Assembly (NCBI GenBank): GCA_016801845.1
Contig: CM028908.1
Span: 22,021,047 to 22,085,046 of the forward strand
Direction of reading: 5' to 3'
Origin: Polydactylus sextarius
Lineage: Eukaryota > Chordata > Actinopteri > Polynemidae
Length of the DNA: 64,000 nt
Below the pieces are notes generated by a model. It did no database searches and was not told the origin of the DNA. It worked only from the letters and a program-made list of their open reading frames with translations. The position numbers and the translations under genes were made by a program. This document shows, piece by piece, positions 13,861 through 26,768 of this stretch. The stretch's first letter is position 1. Each line of letters starts with the position of its first letter.

Positions 13861-16800
13861 GTATTTCTCATTCTGTCTTTACATTCCATCACTGTGCCTT
13901 TTACAGCAGGGACCCTGACCAATAAAGCAAGTGAACCCCTTTTTCAAATACATGTTTTTCACTCTGACAGCACACACCGTGGACTGTGTGTTGATATTTC
14001 ATTCAACTCCTTGAAAAACTATTCCAGAGAATTCAATTTCATAAATAAAAAATGACCAATGCAGAGAAGAAGAAGGACACCTGGTTTTTTGAGGCATCTG
14101 ACCACCTCTCCATCTTTTGATAAGTCATGAGGAGCAGTTTTTTTTTCCTTTCTCTCTCTGTACTGTCATTATTAGAGAGACAGAGACACATCAGGTTGCC
14201 ATGTCAGTTTGCAGAGGTGTTGGAAACATTCAGATCGCTGCCTCGGTGTCTCCAATGCTGTCAGAGGATATGCTGTGTGAAAAAGGCCTGGTGTTGTTAG
14301 ATCATCTGGACTGGGGATTGCATTTCTGCTCTGGTGCTGTGACTTATTATACTTCATTAAAAATGAATGTGAGCTGGGTATAAAGTGGTGTGCATTGAGT
14401 GGCTTTATTCTGTGCACACTGCTGTTTTTCTGTCCTATTTCCACGGGGGGATAGTGTTCTCACCTCCCTCCTGGGGGATTTGCTGACATATTCAGCGAAC
14501 TATACCCTTACTGCAACCCCTTCTTTTTCACAGAGGTTGCATGATTCAGTTGTGTTATTGTTATTTGTTGATCTTCCATGTTTGCTGGCTTTTGTGGATT
14601 TTATAGAATTATTGATCTTCGGTGTATCGGCCTTAGGGAGAGAAGTTCGTGCCTCATATTTTCAAAGGTTTGCAAATGGATTCACATGGACATGTATATT
14701 TCAACAGACCGTTAGAACCATCAAGTCATGAATTTTAGACAAATCAGGTGGCTGATGTTACATTTCTTCAGTGTCGGTTCCATGTGGGCAAGAACATGTT
14801 CTCACTGACGCAAGAGCTCAGTGTAACTACATGTAAACATGTAGTACACGCTAGCAAACGCTAAACCTGCGTAAACCTTTCACCTGGTAACAGCCGAGGA
14901 ACCACACAGTTCAGAGCGGGAAAAACTAATAAAGTGGTGCTGAAATCCTTCACATCCTCCAGACTATATGATAAGAGATGCTGTATGTTTCCCCCCTCAC
15001 ACACACACACACACTCTCTGTCTCTCTCGCTCTCTCTCTCTCTCTCTGAGGTGAAATCATTTTGTTTTCATTAAGTCTAGAAAGACAGAGCTTCTCCTTC
15101 ATCTTCTCTTGTCATTTATGATTTTTGCTCGGAAGTTCAATCTATTTAATTGTCTTCCCTCTACAAGTTATCCAATCCCTGGAAATGCCATGTCAACAGA
15201 TCGGTGGTTCAATTTTTTTTTTCCATTTTCCCAAAAGGTTGCTATAGAAACTTGGATTAATTGACTTTTATTTCGTCCCTACAGGCTCATTTTTGATTGA
15301 ATATTTTTGAGGAAACATTGACTGAAGTCCATGTGAATAACAGCAAGAGAAATGTCATGAGCTATATCTACATTATAATTCCATTTTTTTTTTTTTTTTT
15401 TACCAGAAAAGATTTTTTTTAAACTCTGGACCAGCTCTGTCTTCTGTAAATCACTATCAAGGCATGTTTCCTTTTTCTGTTGAATTATACAAGACAGATT
15501 TCATATATTATGAATGCTCGAAAGTCAGCAGCAGTCAAGATTGTGGGGAGAGCTTAAAGTGCACCTTGCTGCTGATTTATGCTGATGCTTCACTCTGCCT
15601 CCCACTGACGACTCTGGCTCTCTATAGAACTAATCAGTAACCTTTGCATTTTTGTGTTTGGGCACATGTTTATGTTAATTGCGGTGCTTTTTTTTTTTTT
15701 TTTTTTTTTTGAGCATGGAGCTTGACTTCAGGATGTAATGAAAGGGACTGAATTGCTGCAGGTACTCTAGACCCAACCTTTTACTCATTTATCACACTAT
15801 GAAATAAAAATTGTACAGAGCAGAACACACACACACCCACGCACCTCTTCCTCCTCCTCCTCTTCCTATGTTCCCATCCTGTGCTAGTCAACATGAGCGG
15901 AGGACAGGAGAAATCTACTGCTCGCTTTGTAGGTCCATGCTTGATGGCCTGTATGTGATTTTCCAATCAAGCTGTAAGGACACACACTGTCATATGTCCT
16001 CTCTGCATGAATAGACTGAAGCTGTTATCCACTTATTATTCTTGTGAAAGGGAATGCGGCTTTTATTTGACACCTTCTGTGACTCGTTTCCTTTCCATCA
16101 TCATATGTTAAAGATTTGTTTTCTTCCTGTATCTGATGTACAAATGTTCCTGTATACGATCTTGTACCTTTTCTGTCACAGTCAATAATGTTGAGAAAAT
16201 GAGATGGGTGGTCTAATTTACATGCACTGTTTCATTGAGGATTGGAAATCAGTTTAGCAGGGAGAAATTTGTGTTGCACAAAGCAACCCCTTGTGGAAGA
16301 TGACAGTAGTTTTATTCAAATTGACTCTGGTGATATGAATGTTCAGAAATACCTGTCAGGAAGCATTGTGAGCCTCCCGCTGTGAAGATGCCACCTCATA
16401 AACAGTGGAGGTGCAGTCACAACAGATGAGCCCTTTTAATGTTCCCATTATTCCAACACTGGGGGGATATTAGCAGATTAATTACACTGATTATTGACAT
16501 GCTGCCTGAATTTTGATTATGCTAAAGCAGGGATGACACAGTAACGGTTGTCTCCAATCATCACAGATGGTCAGTAAATTCAAAACTTCTGAGATCACAC
16601 TGTGTGAGGAAGGAATAGTTTGTCTATGAGGCCATTGTATCATAGTCTCTAGCAGTTCCTCTTGTATATAAAGTTCCTCTCCTTTGATGAAACACCTTAA
16701 ATTCATCTCTTCAAATTGACACATTAAGTTTATTTCCATCCTTACATGACCTTAAATGGCTTTCATGTATCTACACTTTTGCCTCATTTAGTTTTCATGC

Positions 16801-19475
16801 GGTCATATGAATATGCATGAATAAGCGTCCGTCTCCACCCACCCCTCAGCCACTCTGCAGCCTGCAGCTCGCCCATTTCTTGTTTCCTATTTTCCTAGTT
16901 AGTGAACCTTACCGTGAGACACATGAACCACTTAAAATGGAAACTGACTGTAATGACCTTATCTGTAATTAACTATTACCCTTTACAATATTAGAAAGGT
17001 GGCAATAATAGAAAAGATACATCGTCAGTTTGGTAAACCTTGGTTTGTTTGCCAGCTCTGACTTAACTACGATAGCTCACTCAGCACTTAGCTTGCAGAA
17101 TATTGCTAATTAGCTACACCTCTTTATTCCTCTAATAGCCTCTGAAGGGTATTAGAGGTATGCTAAAGTAAAACAATATGGAGGGCTGCACCCTGCAAGA
17201 TAACAGGAATGGTGCCTCATATCTGTGATGTTAAGCCCTGGTTGTATAAATCAGTTTTTTTAGTCTGTCATTGATTCACCGCAGTTCTAATGATGTTGGC
17301 TGCTTATTTCCCTCATGATATGTCCTATATCATTGAAAACACCATATGGGCATGTTAACAAGGTGAAAAACTAGATTTACATCGAAGGGGCTTTGTCAGG
17401 TATTTGACACTTTTAATCTGCGTTTCAGTAGCAGCATGACTCTGAAATCCCTCTGGCCTCCCACTTCAGACTGACTGAAGAGACTCTGAAATATCTCAAC
17501 AACTATCGGACAGGCTGCTGTGACATTTTGTTCAGACGTTAATGATCCACAGAGGATCAACTGCTATAACTTGTTTGATCCTTTAACTTTTCCTTTTTGA
17601 GGTCAAAATTGAAATTTGTGTTTGGCCAAATACAGACAAAACAGCACATCACATCACAACATCACAAATCTGAGATGTACTTTGTGTTTAACACCAATTA
17701 GCAAATGATATCAAACTAAACCTCCTTTTACACTGTCTGATTCTACAAACCAAACAAAGTAGAATTTGGCAATTAATGACACAACACACACTGACTAGCA
17801 CTAAATGTTGGTAAGTTTAACTGTCATAACATGTTTCTTTTTACATCTTAGTGCTGACAAACACTCAGCATTGATGATATGCTGCAAAAAAGTAAAACAA
17901 AAAGGATTCTCTGGGATCATATGGGTTTGAATTTGATCTTAGAAACAAAACACTGATCGAGGCTTTTGAACGATTTTAAGTCGTAAGAACGTTTTCAAGA
18001 CAGCAGAAGAAAACTCATCTGATCTATTTGCTCTGTTGTTTTACTCACATGCACAATCATTGCAGATTCATTGCGAGGTCTACTCATCTGTGCTAAATGC
18101 CAGCAACTATGTGAAATAAATGCGATGTTTGATTCCTGACGGCCATATAGAAAAATAATGAGCAGCCATCTGTTAGCGATCACCAGCTGCTGGCTACAGA
18201 TGTGTCACAGCACAACATACAAGCACACAGCATTGAGAGCATCTTTTATGTATCTGTTGAAAGATGCAGACAAGGCTTTCCCTGCTACTGAAGTTTGTCC
18301 TTGAGAGACCTTTGATTTGTCTTTTGGAGAATAAGTGGTATTCAAAAAAAAAAAACTCGTCATAGGAGCTGGTGAGGCGCTGATGAAAACATGCATCTCG
18401 GTTTGTTGATTTGAAAGTGAGTAGAGGTGAAACTGGAGGCAGAATGATTTCTTTTTATAACCACCACCACATTTTTGTTCCACAATGACCTGCAAATTGC
18501 ACTGAGGATTGAATGCATAATGTTACCGTGATTTTTCCCCGAAGACCTTTAGACCCTTCGTGCACCATCAGATTTTGCAGATGCTTTTTAGAAAAGACAT
18601 TTCGACTGTCCGATTCTTTTACAGAGCCTGTGTTTGTCTTGAACCTGATGCCTTCAGATGCACAAGTCTCGGTTTGATGGATTTAGAAGGCAAGGGTGAG
18701 GTAGTGCTCTCTCAAATTTTTTTTAATTCCTGGAGCACGTGGCCCCATCCTCTTCCATGCTCTGCTCGATGCATTATTCACACTCACATCACTTACCTTG
18801 TGTGAAAAACTATACTGTATATACACTCTAGGAAAATACACACACGCTTAACAGCTTTAGACCATTAAAGCTGGGAGGATGGATCGTTCGCGAGGGGTTT
18901 TAGGAGCCGGTGGGTGGGTGGGGTAAGCATTATTCATGATAGCTGCTGTTTGTGGGAAGACCGGAGAAAACTGGCCACGTGAGACATGACAATGCGCCTC
19001 AGAGAGGAGAGAGTCATTCAGTAACCGCCGTTCGCTGTCGTTTCTGGTCAACCATACTGTGTGTTATTGCTGCACAGCTTCTCTGAGCGTTCCCACTGTG
19101 AACTTTTGTCTGTAATTCATCTGTTTGGCTGCACGAGGCATCAAGGGTCCTACACATTCTTCAGTTCCTTTTCTGTAATAGGATGTGTAGTGCTGTGATT
19201 CAACTACATGTTGTTGGAATAATAATAATAAAAAAAGATCCACTTCTTGTTTACAGGATTGTAAAACAGCAATGAGAATCCTCTGCTTTGAAACATTCGT
19301 CATGTTTTTTTTTATTGTTTTCTATTCAAACGCCACTTGGCTTAAATGTATATCAGATGTGAGGCTCTTCTCACCATGGAAATGAAAATTGGTGGTTTGC
19401 TCAAACATCTATGTTCACATGTTTCACTAATGATGTGTTTGTGCAGCACTGAGAGCCAAAGCTCTACTCTGCTAT

Positions 19476-19477
<2 letters not shown>

Positions 19478-19545
<68 letters not shown>
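19478..19545. repeat. (TA)n microsatellite
   Basis: About 34 TA units that abut the left terminus of a Tc1-like element. Tc1 elements target TA. Confidence 0.95.
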
Positions 19546-19547
<2 letters not shown>

Positions 19548-20290
19548 ACCAGTCAAAAGTTAGAATACACCTATTGCAAACAAAATAAGGTTCCTAGCAA
19601 GTTTATCTGAACATTTCACCACAACAAATAAGTCATTCTACAACTGTCAAAAAATATTCTGGTAATACAATAAGTTTACTTTATCTTTGATTCCTTAAAA
19701 CAGAAAGGTAGCATTTTTTTTACAAGTTTAATGAGATAATCACTTGTTTGTGTATTTCCAACAGTCATGGGGCAGTTACCAAATGTTCAGCTGATTTTTG
19801 TTTGCTGATGTTTCTTTTCTTTGACTTTTCTGTCACATTCATCACATATTAACTCTATGCAGCTTAGATGTGGTGACTGTGCAGAATGGATCATTATTTG
19901 CAGTTGTCTATCAGTTTCCATCATAACCAGATAGCCATATAGTTCTTGTTCAACTTTGAAGAATTTTTTTGTTCAGTTTGAGGCAAACATTTGAAATTTA
20001 GACTCATCGCTCTATAACACTGACTTCCATTCCTCAGATGTCAAGTTTTTTTTATCTTTTCTTCTTGTTTATCATTTTCAGCAGAGGTTTTCTTGCTATA
20101 ACCCCCAGTAGGCTGCATGAAACATCTGTACGTCTTGTAGCATTGAGTTGAGTTTGTATTTCTGGACTATTTTACATGTTTGCAGACTTGTTCTCTGTCT
20201 TTGACTCATCCCCTTCGGTCTATCTGATCTCTTTTGTTCATCATATTTACTTTTATGGTCAAGACTTTGAAATAGTATCAAAAGAAAAGT
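19546..20290 (-). mobile_element. Tc1/mariner-like transposon relic, minus orientation
   Basis: The left terminus, CCACCAGTCAAAAGTTAGAA, directly follows a TA run, as expected for Tc1 insertion. On the minus strand the decayed transposase reads, in order: KRSDRPKGMSQRQ (20.2 kb, N-terminal HTH region), then KSVL, a stop and SDESKF near 20010-20030 (the second catalytic Asp region). ECDRKVKEK and similarity to the family C-terminus follow, down to about 19690. Stops and gaps show that it is inactive. No partner right terminus was found. Confidence 0.7.
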
Positions 20291-20299
20291 CAGGAGACA

Positions 20300-20700
20300 G
20301 AACCAGGTGGTGGTAGTTTCACATTTTTTGCCCCCTTAATACCAGTCAAGTCATGTTTTGAACACCACCTACTTTTGTTCCCTTTATGGCCACAGTTTAC
20401 CATCTTCTAATGTCTACTTCCAGCATAATTTTTGCTCCATTGACAGACAAGGTGTCTCAAACTGGTTTTTAACGATGTGACAGTGGCCTCCCCAGTGGCC
20501 TGATCTGAGCCCAGTACAACACCTTTGGGATGATGTGGTTGAATGGGAGATTGGCAGCATCGGTGTGAAGCTGACAAATCTGCAGAAATGATGTGACTCA
20601 TCCTTGTCAACGTGGAGCAGGATGTCAAAAAGGAATGTTTTCCAACATTATGCGGAATCCTGAAGAAATGTGGTTGTTTTGTCAGCAAAAGGAAGGAACA
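20300..20700 (+). mobile_element. second Tc1/mariner-like transposase relic, plus orientation
   Basis: The plus strand around 20480-20700 has the Tc1 C-terminal signature: decayed WPPQWPDLSP, then QHLWDDVVEWEIGSI, LTNLQK, and a KECF-like end near 20630. Upstream, the glycine-rich GGGS segment near 20305 and the following text match the middle of the same protein family. It runs opposite to the neighbouring Tc1 relic and differs from it in sequence, so this is a separate insertion. Frameshifts and stops are present. Confidence 0.7.
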
Positions 20701-22945
20701 CAGAAGTAAAGAGAATATCGAACATCACTAACGTTACCATGTCCTTTAACTTTGACTGCAACCTTGACCAAGTATTTTTGGCCAGCTTAAACAAAATCAA
20801 AACATATTTGAGTGACATTACTTGTGCGAGTACAACCACTGGACTGTTTTTAGAATATTTTGCAAACAAGCAAATATTCACCCTGAATCACCAATGAAAG
20901 TGTTTCTTCCTGGAAAGTTAGCTGTGCCACTATAACCACAGCTGACACTTAGCATCTAGTAATAGATCCATATTTTACTTTTCTGTCTGTTTGCACGTCT
21001 TTTTGCAAATTCACACATACTGAAATAATTACAGGCCACAATGAGAACACCTTATACGACTGTTTATACAAATTATAATGGGTTATTTTCCTGCTCATTA
21101 CAGGAAACGTTAGTGGATTCTGGACTAAAGATGCAAACATGAATGCAGAAACTAGAACTAGAACTATAAACTTTCATAGAATGGAGAAATTACAGTTTGA
21201 ACACTTATAAAAAATCTATTTTTACATTTATGCACATTTGTTCATATCTAAGTGAGTGACGTGCAATTGTCCATGGAGAAGATGCTTGAGTACAAACTGA
21301 AATGTTTTGTCATGCTCTTCTCTCTCAGGTGCCACTCAGTCTGTGTGAGCATTTTAGCAAACACTCTGTCTTGTCTGTGATTGACCCCTGTTAAGTGAGT
21401 GGGTTACTATCCTCTCATTTACAGTAGCAGCAGGTAACAAGGCATTGTACAAGACAGAAAGATATCAAATTATGGTCAAGAGCCCAGTGTGTGGCTGCGT
21501 AACCAACCTTGGTTGTTCATATAATCTGTCACAAATGATGACAGAGGAGGACGATAAGGGAGCATATTTCCACCATCATTGTCTCACTGAATCCCTGGAG
21601 GCATTAAAAGAGACCTGGTGGGCATAAGACACTACAAGGAGAGTTCATGTTAGGAAAAGAACAAAGGGCAAATACAGCAAACCTGCTGGAGAAATATGAG
21701 AGGCTGTAAATGTTTATAGTATGTTCCCATATTGCAGAGATACACACAAGTAAATAATTTTAACTGTGTGTCCCTGTAACTGCTTCCCAAAAGAGCCTTT
21801 TTGTTTTCTAATACATCTGACTAGAAAAACTCCACAAAACAACCTGACACATTTTATTTTATTATTTAATTCTTTACATTTTTTTTAAAGGATTTGTTTA
21901 CCTTAAAAAAATCAGGTTTCCAATTGCTTTCCTGTCCTTGTTCTACAAGGTGTAACCATCCTTTAGAAACAGTGTGGGCAAAAGAGACACAAACCCTTGA
22001 ATTCCCGCTGCGCGTCTGGACGTTTTCACTTCGCTGCCATCGTTCACCATTTAGTCCCAGCAATAGAAGAGTGGATCCTTTCACACAGACTTTCATTGTG
22101 TGTATGACAAAACCGAGCAGCTGATAGCATTCTGGCCTGATATCATGAAACGACAAGATAAATCACATTGTGAGCATGTGTGTGTGTGTTTCAGAGAGGA
22201 GGGAAAGGGGCCAATACAATGAAGGTATCGAATTCACTCTGGATGAAGACTGCACTGCCGGCACTTTCTACATGAATCTATGCCTGTCCAGGGATCATTT
22301 GCCATGGTTAATTTAGTCTGTGTGCTCAGAGTGGCAATTCCAACCAAGTAATCACAGCACCCCCAAGAGGGCAATGGGTGTTGTACACTCTAAGAACAAA
22401 GCGTCTGCCTCTCATTTTGCCTCTCTCATGTCCTTCTACCTTCCTCCTCCACTGCTCACACGCAGACAAGTGCAGATAAGGGACACTTGCTTTATTCCCA
22501 TGTGATACTATTGTAATGCACTGCAGGCTTGAAAAGAGAGTAGTGACTGGAAGAAGTATTCGCTGCTATTTACTGTTTTCCTTAGTGGTGCGTTTTGGGA
22601 ATTTTGTGGCTATTCGGAGGGAGTTCCAGGCTGAAGGCTGAGCTGACAGTGACACATGGAGGCTTCTCAGGATGCAGGAGAGACACGTCTCCGAGTCCCT
22701 GCTGAGACAAGCTCAGGCCGAAACTAATACCAGTTATTGTAGCTGTGCGCCCTAGTTTGCTGTGCGCTCTGTTCCGTATATCCTTCTATTAACTGAGGCT
22801 GACATATCCATAAGGATGATGGAGGGGCTCGGCTTTTTTGCAAAGCCATTTCCTGCACTGAATCATAATGCCTGGGAAAAAAGTAGTGGGGGAAGCGGAG
22901 AAGTGAGTTTGTTCAAATGTGGATGGATGTAAATGTGTGTTTCAG

Positions 22946-23121
22946 AGGCGACGGCGATCACCACCGTGCCATCCACGCTGGACGTCAATGTGGGGGAGAG
23001 CGTGGTCCTGCCCTGTCAAGTGAGCCACGACCCGTCCCTGGAGGTCAAGTTCACCTGGTTCTTCAACGAGCAGGTCATCCACTTCGGGAGCCACGGTGGA
23101 TTTTTTGAAAAAGTGGGAGGG
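22946..23121 (+). CDS. cntn5: cntn5 exon: first half of Ig6
   Basis: Acceptor ttcag at 22945, donor gtaagt at 23122, 176 bp, phase 1 in and phase 0 out. It encodes EATAITTVPSTLDVNVGESV, then VLPCQVSHDPSLEVKFTWFF and NEQVIHFG..FFEKVGG. The first Ig cysteine (LPCQV) and the core tryptophan (FTWFF) are visible. Its base composition is GC-rich against AT-rich introns, as for most exons here. Confidence 0.94.
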
Positions 23122-25035
23122 GTAAGTGTATAAACCTTTGTGATTTGTAAGTGTTTGAGACGATTAGACCTCAATTTTCATACTCAGCTGTCATGTTGTG
23201 AGATCTGTGCGGGTTTTATTAGCGATTTGCACACAGCAGGGACTTAAAAGATTCATTATCTCAACTTTAGCTCTCATTTATGCATATTGTGTTAGTGCAG
23301 CAGTGACAGCACAAACACGAAGGACTCAAGAAATGAAGTGAGACACAATGACAGGTTGAACAGGTCAAGGCAGAAAACACATACATAACAAACAAAAGTA
23401 ATGAGCCACATTAAGAGATACATTAATATTAAATATTCGATATTTAACTGCTATATTTAAGTAATATTATCATTAGAAATAGACAACATTAAAATTCAGT
23501 CAGCATTAAAAAAAAAATCTAAGTAAGATTAGCTTCAAGAAAATCAAACATTAGCATTAAAATAGACTCCACAGCTTTGTGCTAGAGATGTTACATTAAT
23601 GCAAAATGTCATTGAACCTCGTGGTGGTGTATAAAAGCAGAGAGTCACTTTTAAGAAAGTAAGTCAACACAGGATTTAATATTAGTGTTAGAAGTTTCAC
23701 TGATCGTGAACGGACACTACAGATGACTGTGGCATCAGCACTGACCACCTGACTCATCTAAACTGATCACAGAGCAGTATTCTGTTATTAAACATGTGAT
23801 AGCAGCGTGAGCTGACTTGTCTTAAAACTGTGTATTTTTCTTCCTCTCCACTTTCTGTTTCAAACTGCCCATCACCCTTTTTAAAACCTGGCACTAGATG
23901 CTATGACTAATTACGCTCTCTGAGCTAATGAGGTTTCCTTTCAGAGAGTATCGAACAGTTTCCACACATTCCTTCTGCGATTCAAGCAACAACTCATATT
24001 GATCTCCACATAAGTCCCCAGTCATTGCAGATTGTTTCCCAATCTCAGCACTTGTGTTTATCACAGTGATGTCATTCAGGAACACGTCACACGCGACTCA
24101 TCCAACTTTTACACCAGTTTTGTGTAATTACAGTAAAAGTAGTTCATGAAGGAACTATATTGTAGTGTGTTTAAGATGTTCATTTTATTAGCACCTCTGT
24201 GCTCTTTAGACATTGATTTATTTTTCAGTCCCCTTCAGAGATTTCATTGAATAAAGGTCAAGAGGTGACTGAAGATTCATTGGTACATCAATATTATACT
24301 TCTTCTTCTTCTTTTAGCAGGGTCATAATAAATTCTGCCGCAGTGCAGGGGGAATGTTTGTATCAAGTGTATTATTTATGGCCAGAAAATTGCTGCCTGT
24401 GGTTAATTTTAAAATGAAATTTACATACACACCCTGCAACCCTGCAGCCCCTCTCAGCTGCTGTATACTTTCAAAGGTTTCGCAGCTTACACCTCAGCAT
24501 GTGATGTGCAGCCTCAGATTTTAGTAACGAAAAATACAAGGCTGTCGTAAAAAAAAAAAAAAAAAAAACAGCACCGAGGTGTCCTACCTGTTATTTACAA
24601 TCTACACTTACTCTGATTAAACTTCCAGCCACTCCACAGAATTCTTACCGCCACCGTGCCACATCTTTTTGCCATGTCCAATTTATAGAGAGTCTGCTGT
24701 TCTCTGCTCTGATGAAATGATAATGTGGGAGAGGGAATTGCAATTGGAGATGGAATAAAAGGCTGCTTTAAAGAAATAACTATTTGTCTGGCAATTAGGT
24801 TCCTCTTATAACTGAAATAGTTCTATACCATAGTCACAATTAAGCCATTTCATCTGTAAGTACATTTCTGTAGCGGCAAAAACTTAAGTGTAGCTGAGAC
24901 TGAGTCTGCATGTGGAAAATGTGAATTTACTTTTCAAAACACACATAAATGGGTAAATGATCTTCCTGTTCAGCTGCTTTGTTCCAATGTGGCTAAATGT
25001 GTGCAGGCCAGAGACTGTGTTGCTCATAGAGCTTC

Positions 25036-25083
<48 letters not shown>

Positions 25084-25095
25084 GAATGACAGCAG
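23122..25095 (+). other. cntn5: cntn5 intron
   Basis: This 2-kb intron has no supported exon. An A-tract lies near 24550, and a 42-bp GT repeat ends 13 bp before the acceptor. Confidence 0.8.
25041..25082. repeat. (GT)21 microsatellite at the 3' splice site
   Basis: The GT run ends 13 bases upstream of the exon start at 25096 and occupies the place of the polypyrimidine tract. Confidence 0.95.
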
Positions 25096-25213
25096 CATTC
25101 GGCAGGAGACATTATGATTCGTAACATCCAGCTGAGGCACGCGGGGAAGTACACGTGCGCCGTGCAGACGAAGGTGGACAGCATCTCCATCGCCATAGAC
25201 CTGGTGGTCCGAG
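25096..25213 (+). CDS. cntn5: cntn5 exon: second half of Ig6
   Basis: 118 bp encoding HSAGDIMIRNIQLRHAGKYT, then CAVQTKVDSISIAIDLVVR and G, with donor gtaatc. HAGKYTC carries the second Ig cysteine. The start at 25096 keeps the family length after VGG. A second AG three bases earlier (25091-25092) would add one Gln, making a NAGNAG acceptor. Confidence 0.93.
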
Positions 25214-25628
25214 GTAATCTGCAATAGACTTCTGACCAGATATGTGCTTGTGCCGTGTTTGGAGTTAAATCATTCATGATTCATCGACCGCTGAAGACGG
25301 TTGGAGTCGGTTAGTGATTAATATTTACTGTGGCTGCTTGCGCCTCGCTGATGAAGACATAAAGGAATAGAATGAAAACGAGGCAAATGGAAATTTCTCT
25401 CTTCGAGCTTTAAAGGAAAGTTAGTGTCTAATTAGATGGAATATCTCCCAGAGGTTTCACACTGAACTGACGACAGTAGCCGCAGGTGCTAACATCCACA
25501 ACCGCCACCGCTCTCTGTACCATCTTTCCATCTCCTCCTGATTTACATTCACACCCTGCCTCCCTCCTTCTCTGTCTGTCTCTCTCTTTTTCTCTCCTCT
25601 TTTTCTTCCTGGATATACCATCTATCAG

Positions 25629-25787
25629 GTCCCCCGGGCCCTCCCACCAGCATCCATGTAGAAGAAATCACTGATACCACAGCCTCTCTGTCCTGGAGGC
25701 CCGGTCCTGATAATCACAGTCCAATTACGGCATACGCCATCCAGGCCAGGACACCATTTTCCCTCGGGTGGCAGGCTGTCACCACAG
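25629..25787 (+). CDS. cntn5: cntn5 exon: FnIII-1, first half
   Basis: Acceptor tatcag, donor gtaagc, 159 bp. It encodes PPGPPTSIHVEEITDTTASL, then SWRPGPDNHSPITAYAIQAR and TPFSLGWQAVTT. The Pro-rich hinge after Ig6 leads into the first fibronectin III domain, with its core tryptophan in LSW. DEITDTTA.LSW and RTPFS.GWQ are shared across the contactin 3/4/5/6 group. Confidence 0.95.
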
Positions 25788-26548
25788 GTAAGCTCTCTCC
25801 AACCAGCCGTGGCCTCCTCCAATCACACAGAGGGGGTGGGTGGATAAGGGGGGCTCCTCATTCTTTCCTCGCCGGTGAGAATATTGGAGATGTAATTTTT
25901 ACCTCAGCGCCAAATGGTACAAGATCGTAGCGTGACCATTGACCGCCATTATATCGGACCCCTGGGAATCGTGAAACATGGATCTCATCCTGATGATGAA
26001 GCTTGTTGCCAGGCCTGTAATTTAATCGTGTAGTTAAATGATAGCACCGGTGTAATTTTTCCCCACATCCTCTTTAATGGGACCCTTAGCATTCAAACAT
26101 GAGTGCTACGATGTGCTTTTATCCCGCACTGTATCCCGCGCTCTATTGATATCTCTGTGAATTAAGGACAGTTTGATCTCAGATAGTTTTACGGCGCTCA
26201 TTGATTTTGCCATGTCAGGATCATTTATTTGAAACAGAACTACATTATGACCTTGTAGGTTCACAACGTTCTGCCTCAAAAGAAGAAAAAAATTGTGCTA
26301 TTTTACAACGTTTTTCACATTTCTATAACTCCAGTAAACAACATACATTTTTTATTAGAGTTAAATAAACATTGACAAATTTTTAAATAGCTTTTCACTG
26401 CATACATCTACTGTCCAGTGTTCTTGTTTAATGAGTCCGTGCCTGCATCGAGTGTCCTTGTGAAGGATTAAACCCATCCCACGTACCTGTGGTGTTGTCC
26501 TACCAGGCCTGTCAGCCTGGAGGACAGTCTGCTGCTGATGCTGAGCTG

Positions 26549-26572
26549 ACACACACACACACACACACACAC
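26549..26572. repeat. (AC)12 microsatellite near exon
   Basis: Short AC run about 46 bp upstream of the cntn5 exon at 26619. The rest of the 25788-26618 intron is unremarkable. Confidence 0.9.
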
Positions 26573-26618
26573 TCAAAGTTCCTCAATACTTAAAGGGGCA
26601 CTGTGTGTTTTGTGCCAG

Positions 26619-26768
26619 TTCCTGAAGTGGTGGGGGGCCACCGGCTGACAGCTACAGTAATAGACCTGAGCCCTTGGGTGGAGTACGAGTTTCGAGTCCT
26701 GGCGAGCAACACCGTCGGGACCGGCGAGCCCAGCAAGCCATCTAAACAAGCAAGGACAAAGGGGACCT
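26619..26768 (+). CDS. cntn5: cntn5 exon: FnIII-1, second half
   Basis: Acceptor gtgccag, donor gtacgt, 150 bp, phase 1 to phase 1. It encodes VPEVVGGHRLTATVIDLSPW, then VEYEFRVLASNTVGTGEPSK and PSKQARTKGT. The FnIII tyrosine-corner motif (VEYEFRV.A.N..G.GEPS) is clear. The tail after PSKQ differs from the mammalian RTEEA. Confidence 0.93.

Larger units (their letters stand above)
13861..22945 (+). other. cntn5: cntn5 intron
   Basis: A 9.1-kb intron with no supported exon. It contains CA/CT-rich simple sequence near 14999-15050, T-rich tracts, a long TA repeat (19478-19545) and two Tc1 transposase relics (19546-20700). Between these I see only unique, AT-rich DNA. Confidence 0.8.

Noticed and set aside
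13645..14055. 136-codon ORF overlapping the Ig5 exon
   Set aside because: It reads the exon in the wrong frame. The Ig signature (DAGLYTC) is in another frame, between clear splice sites.
25021..25277. Minus-strand ORFs with poly-Thr/His across the GT repeat
   Set aside because: They are translations of the microsatellite and of the antisense of the Ig6 exon.
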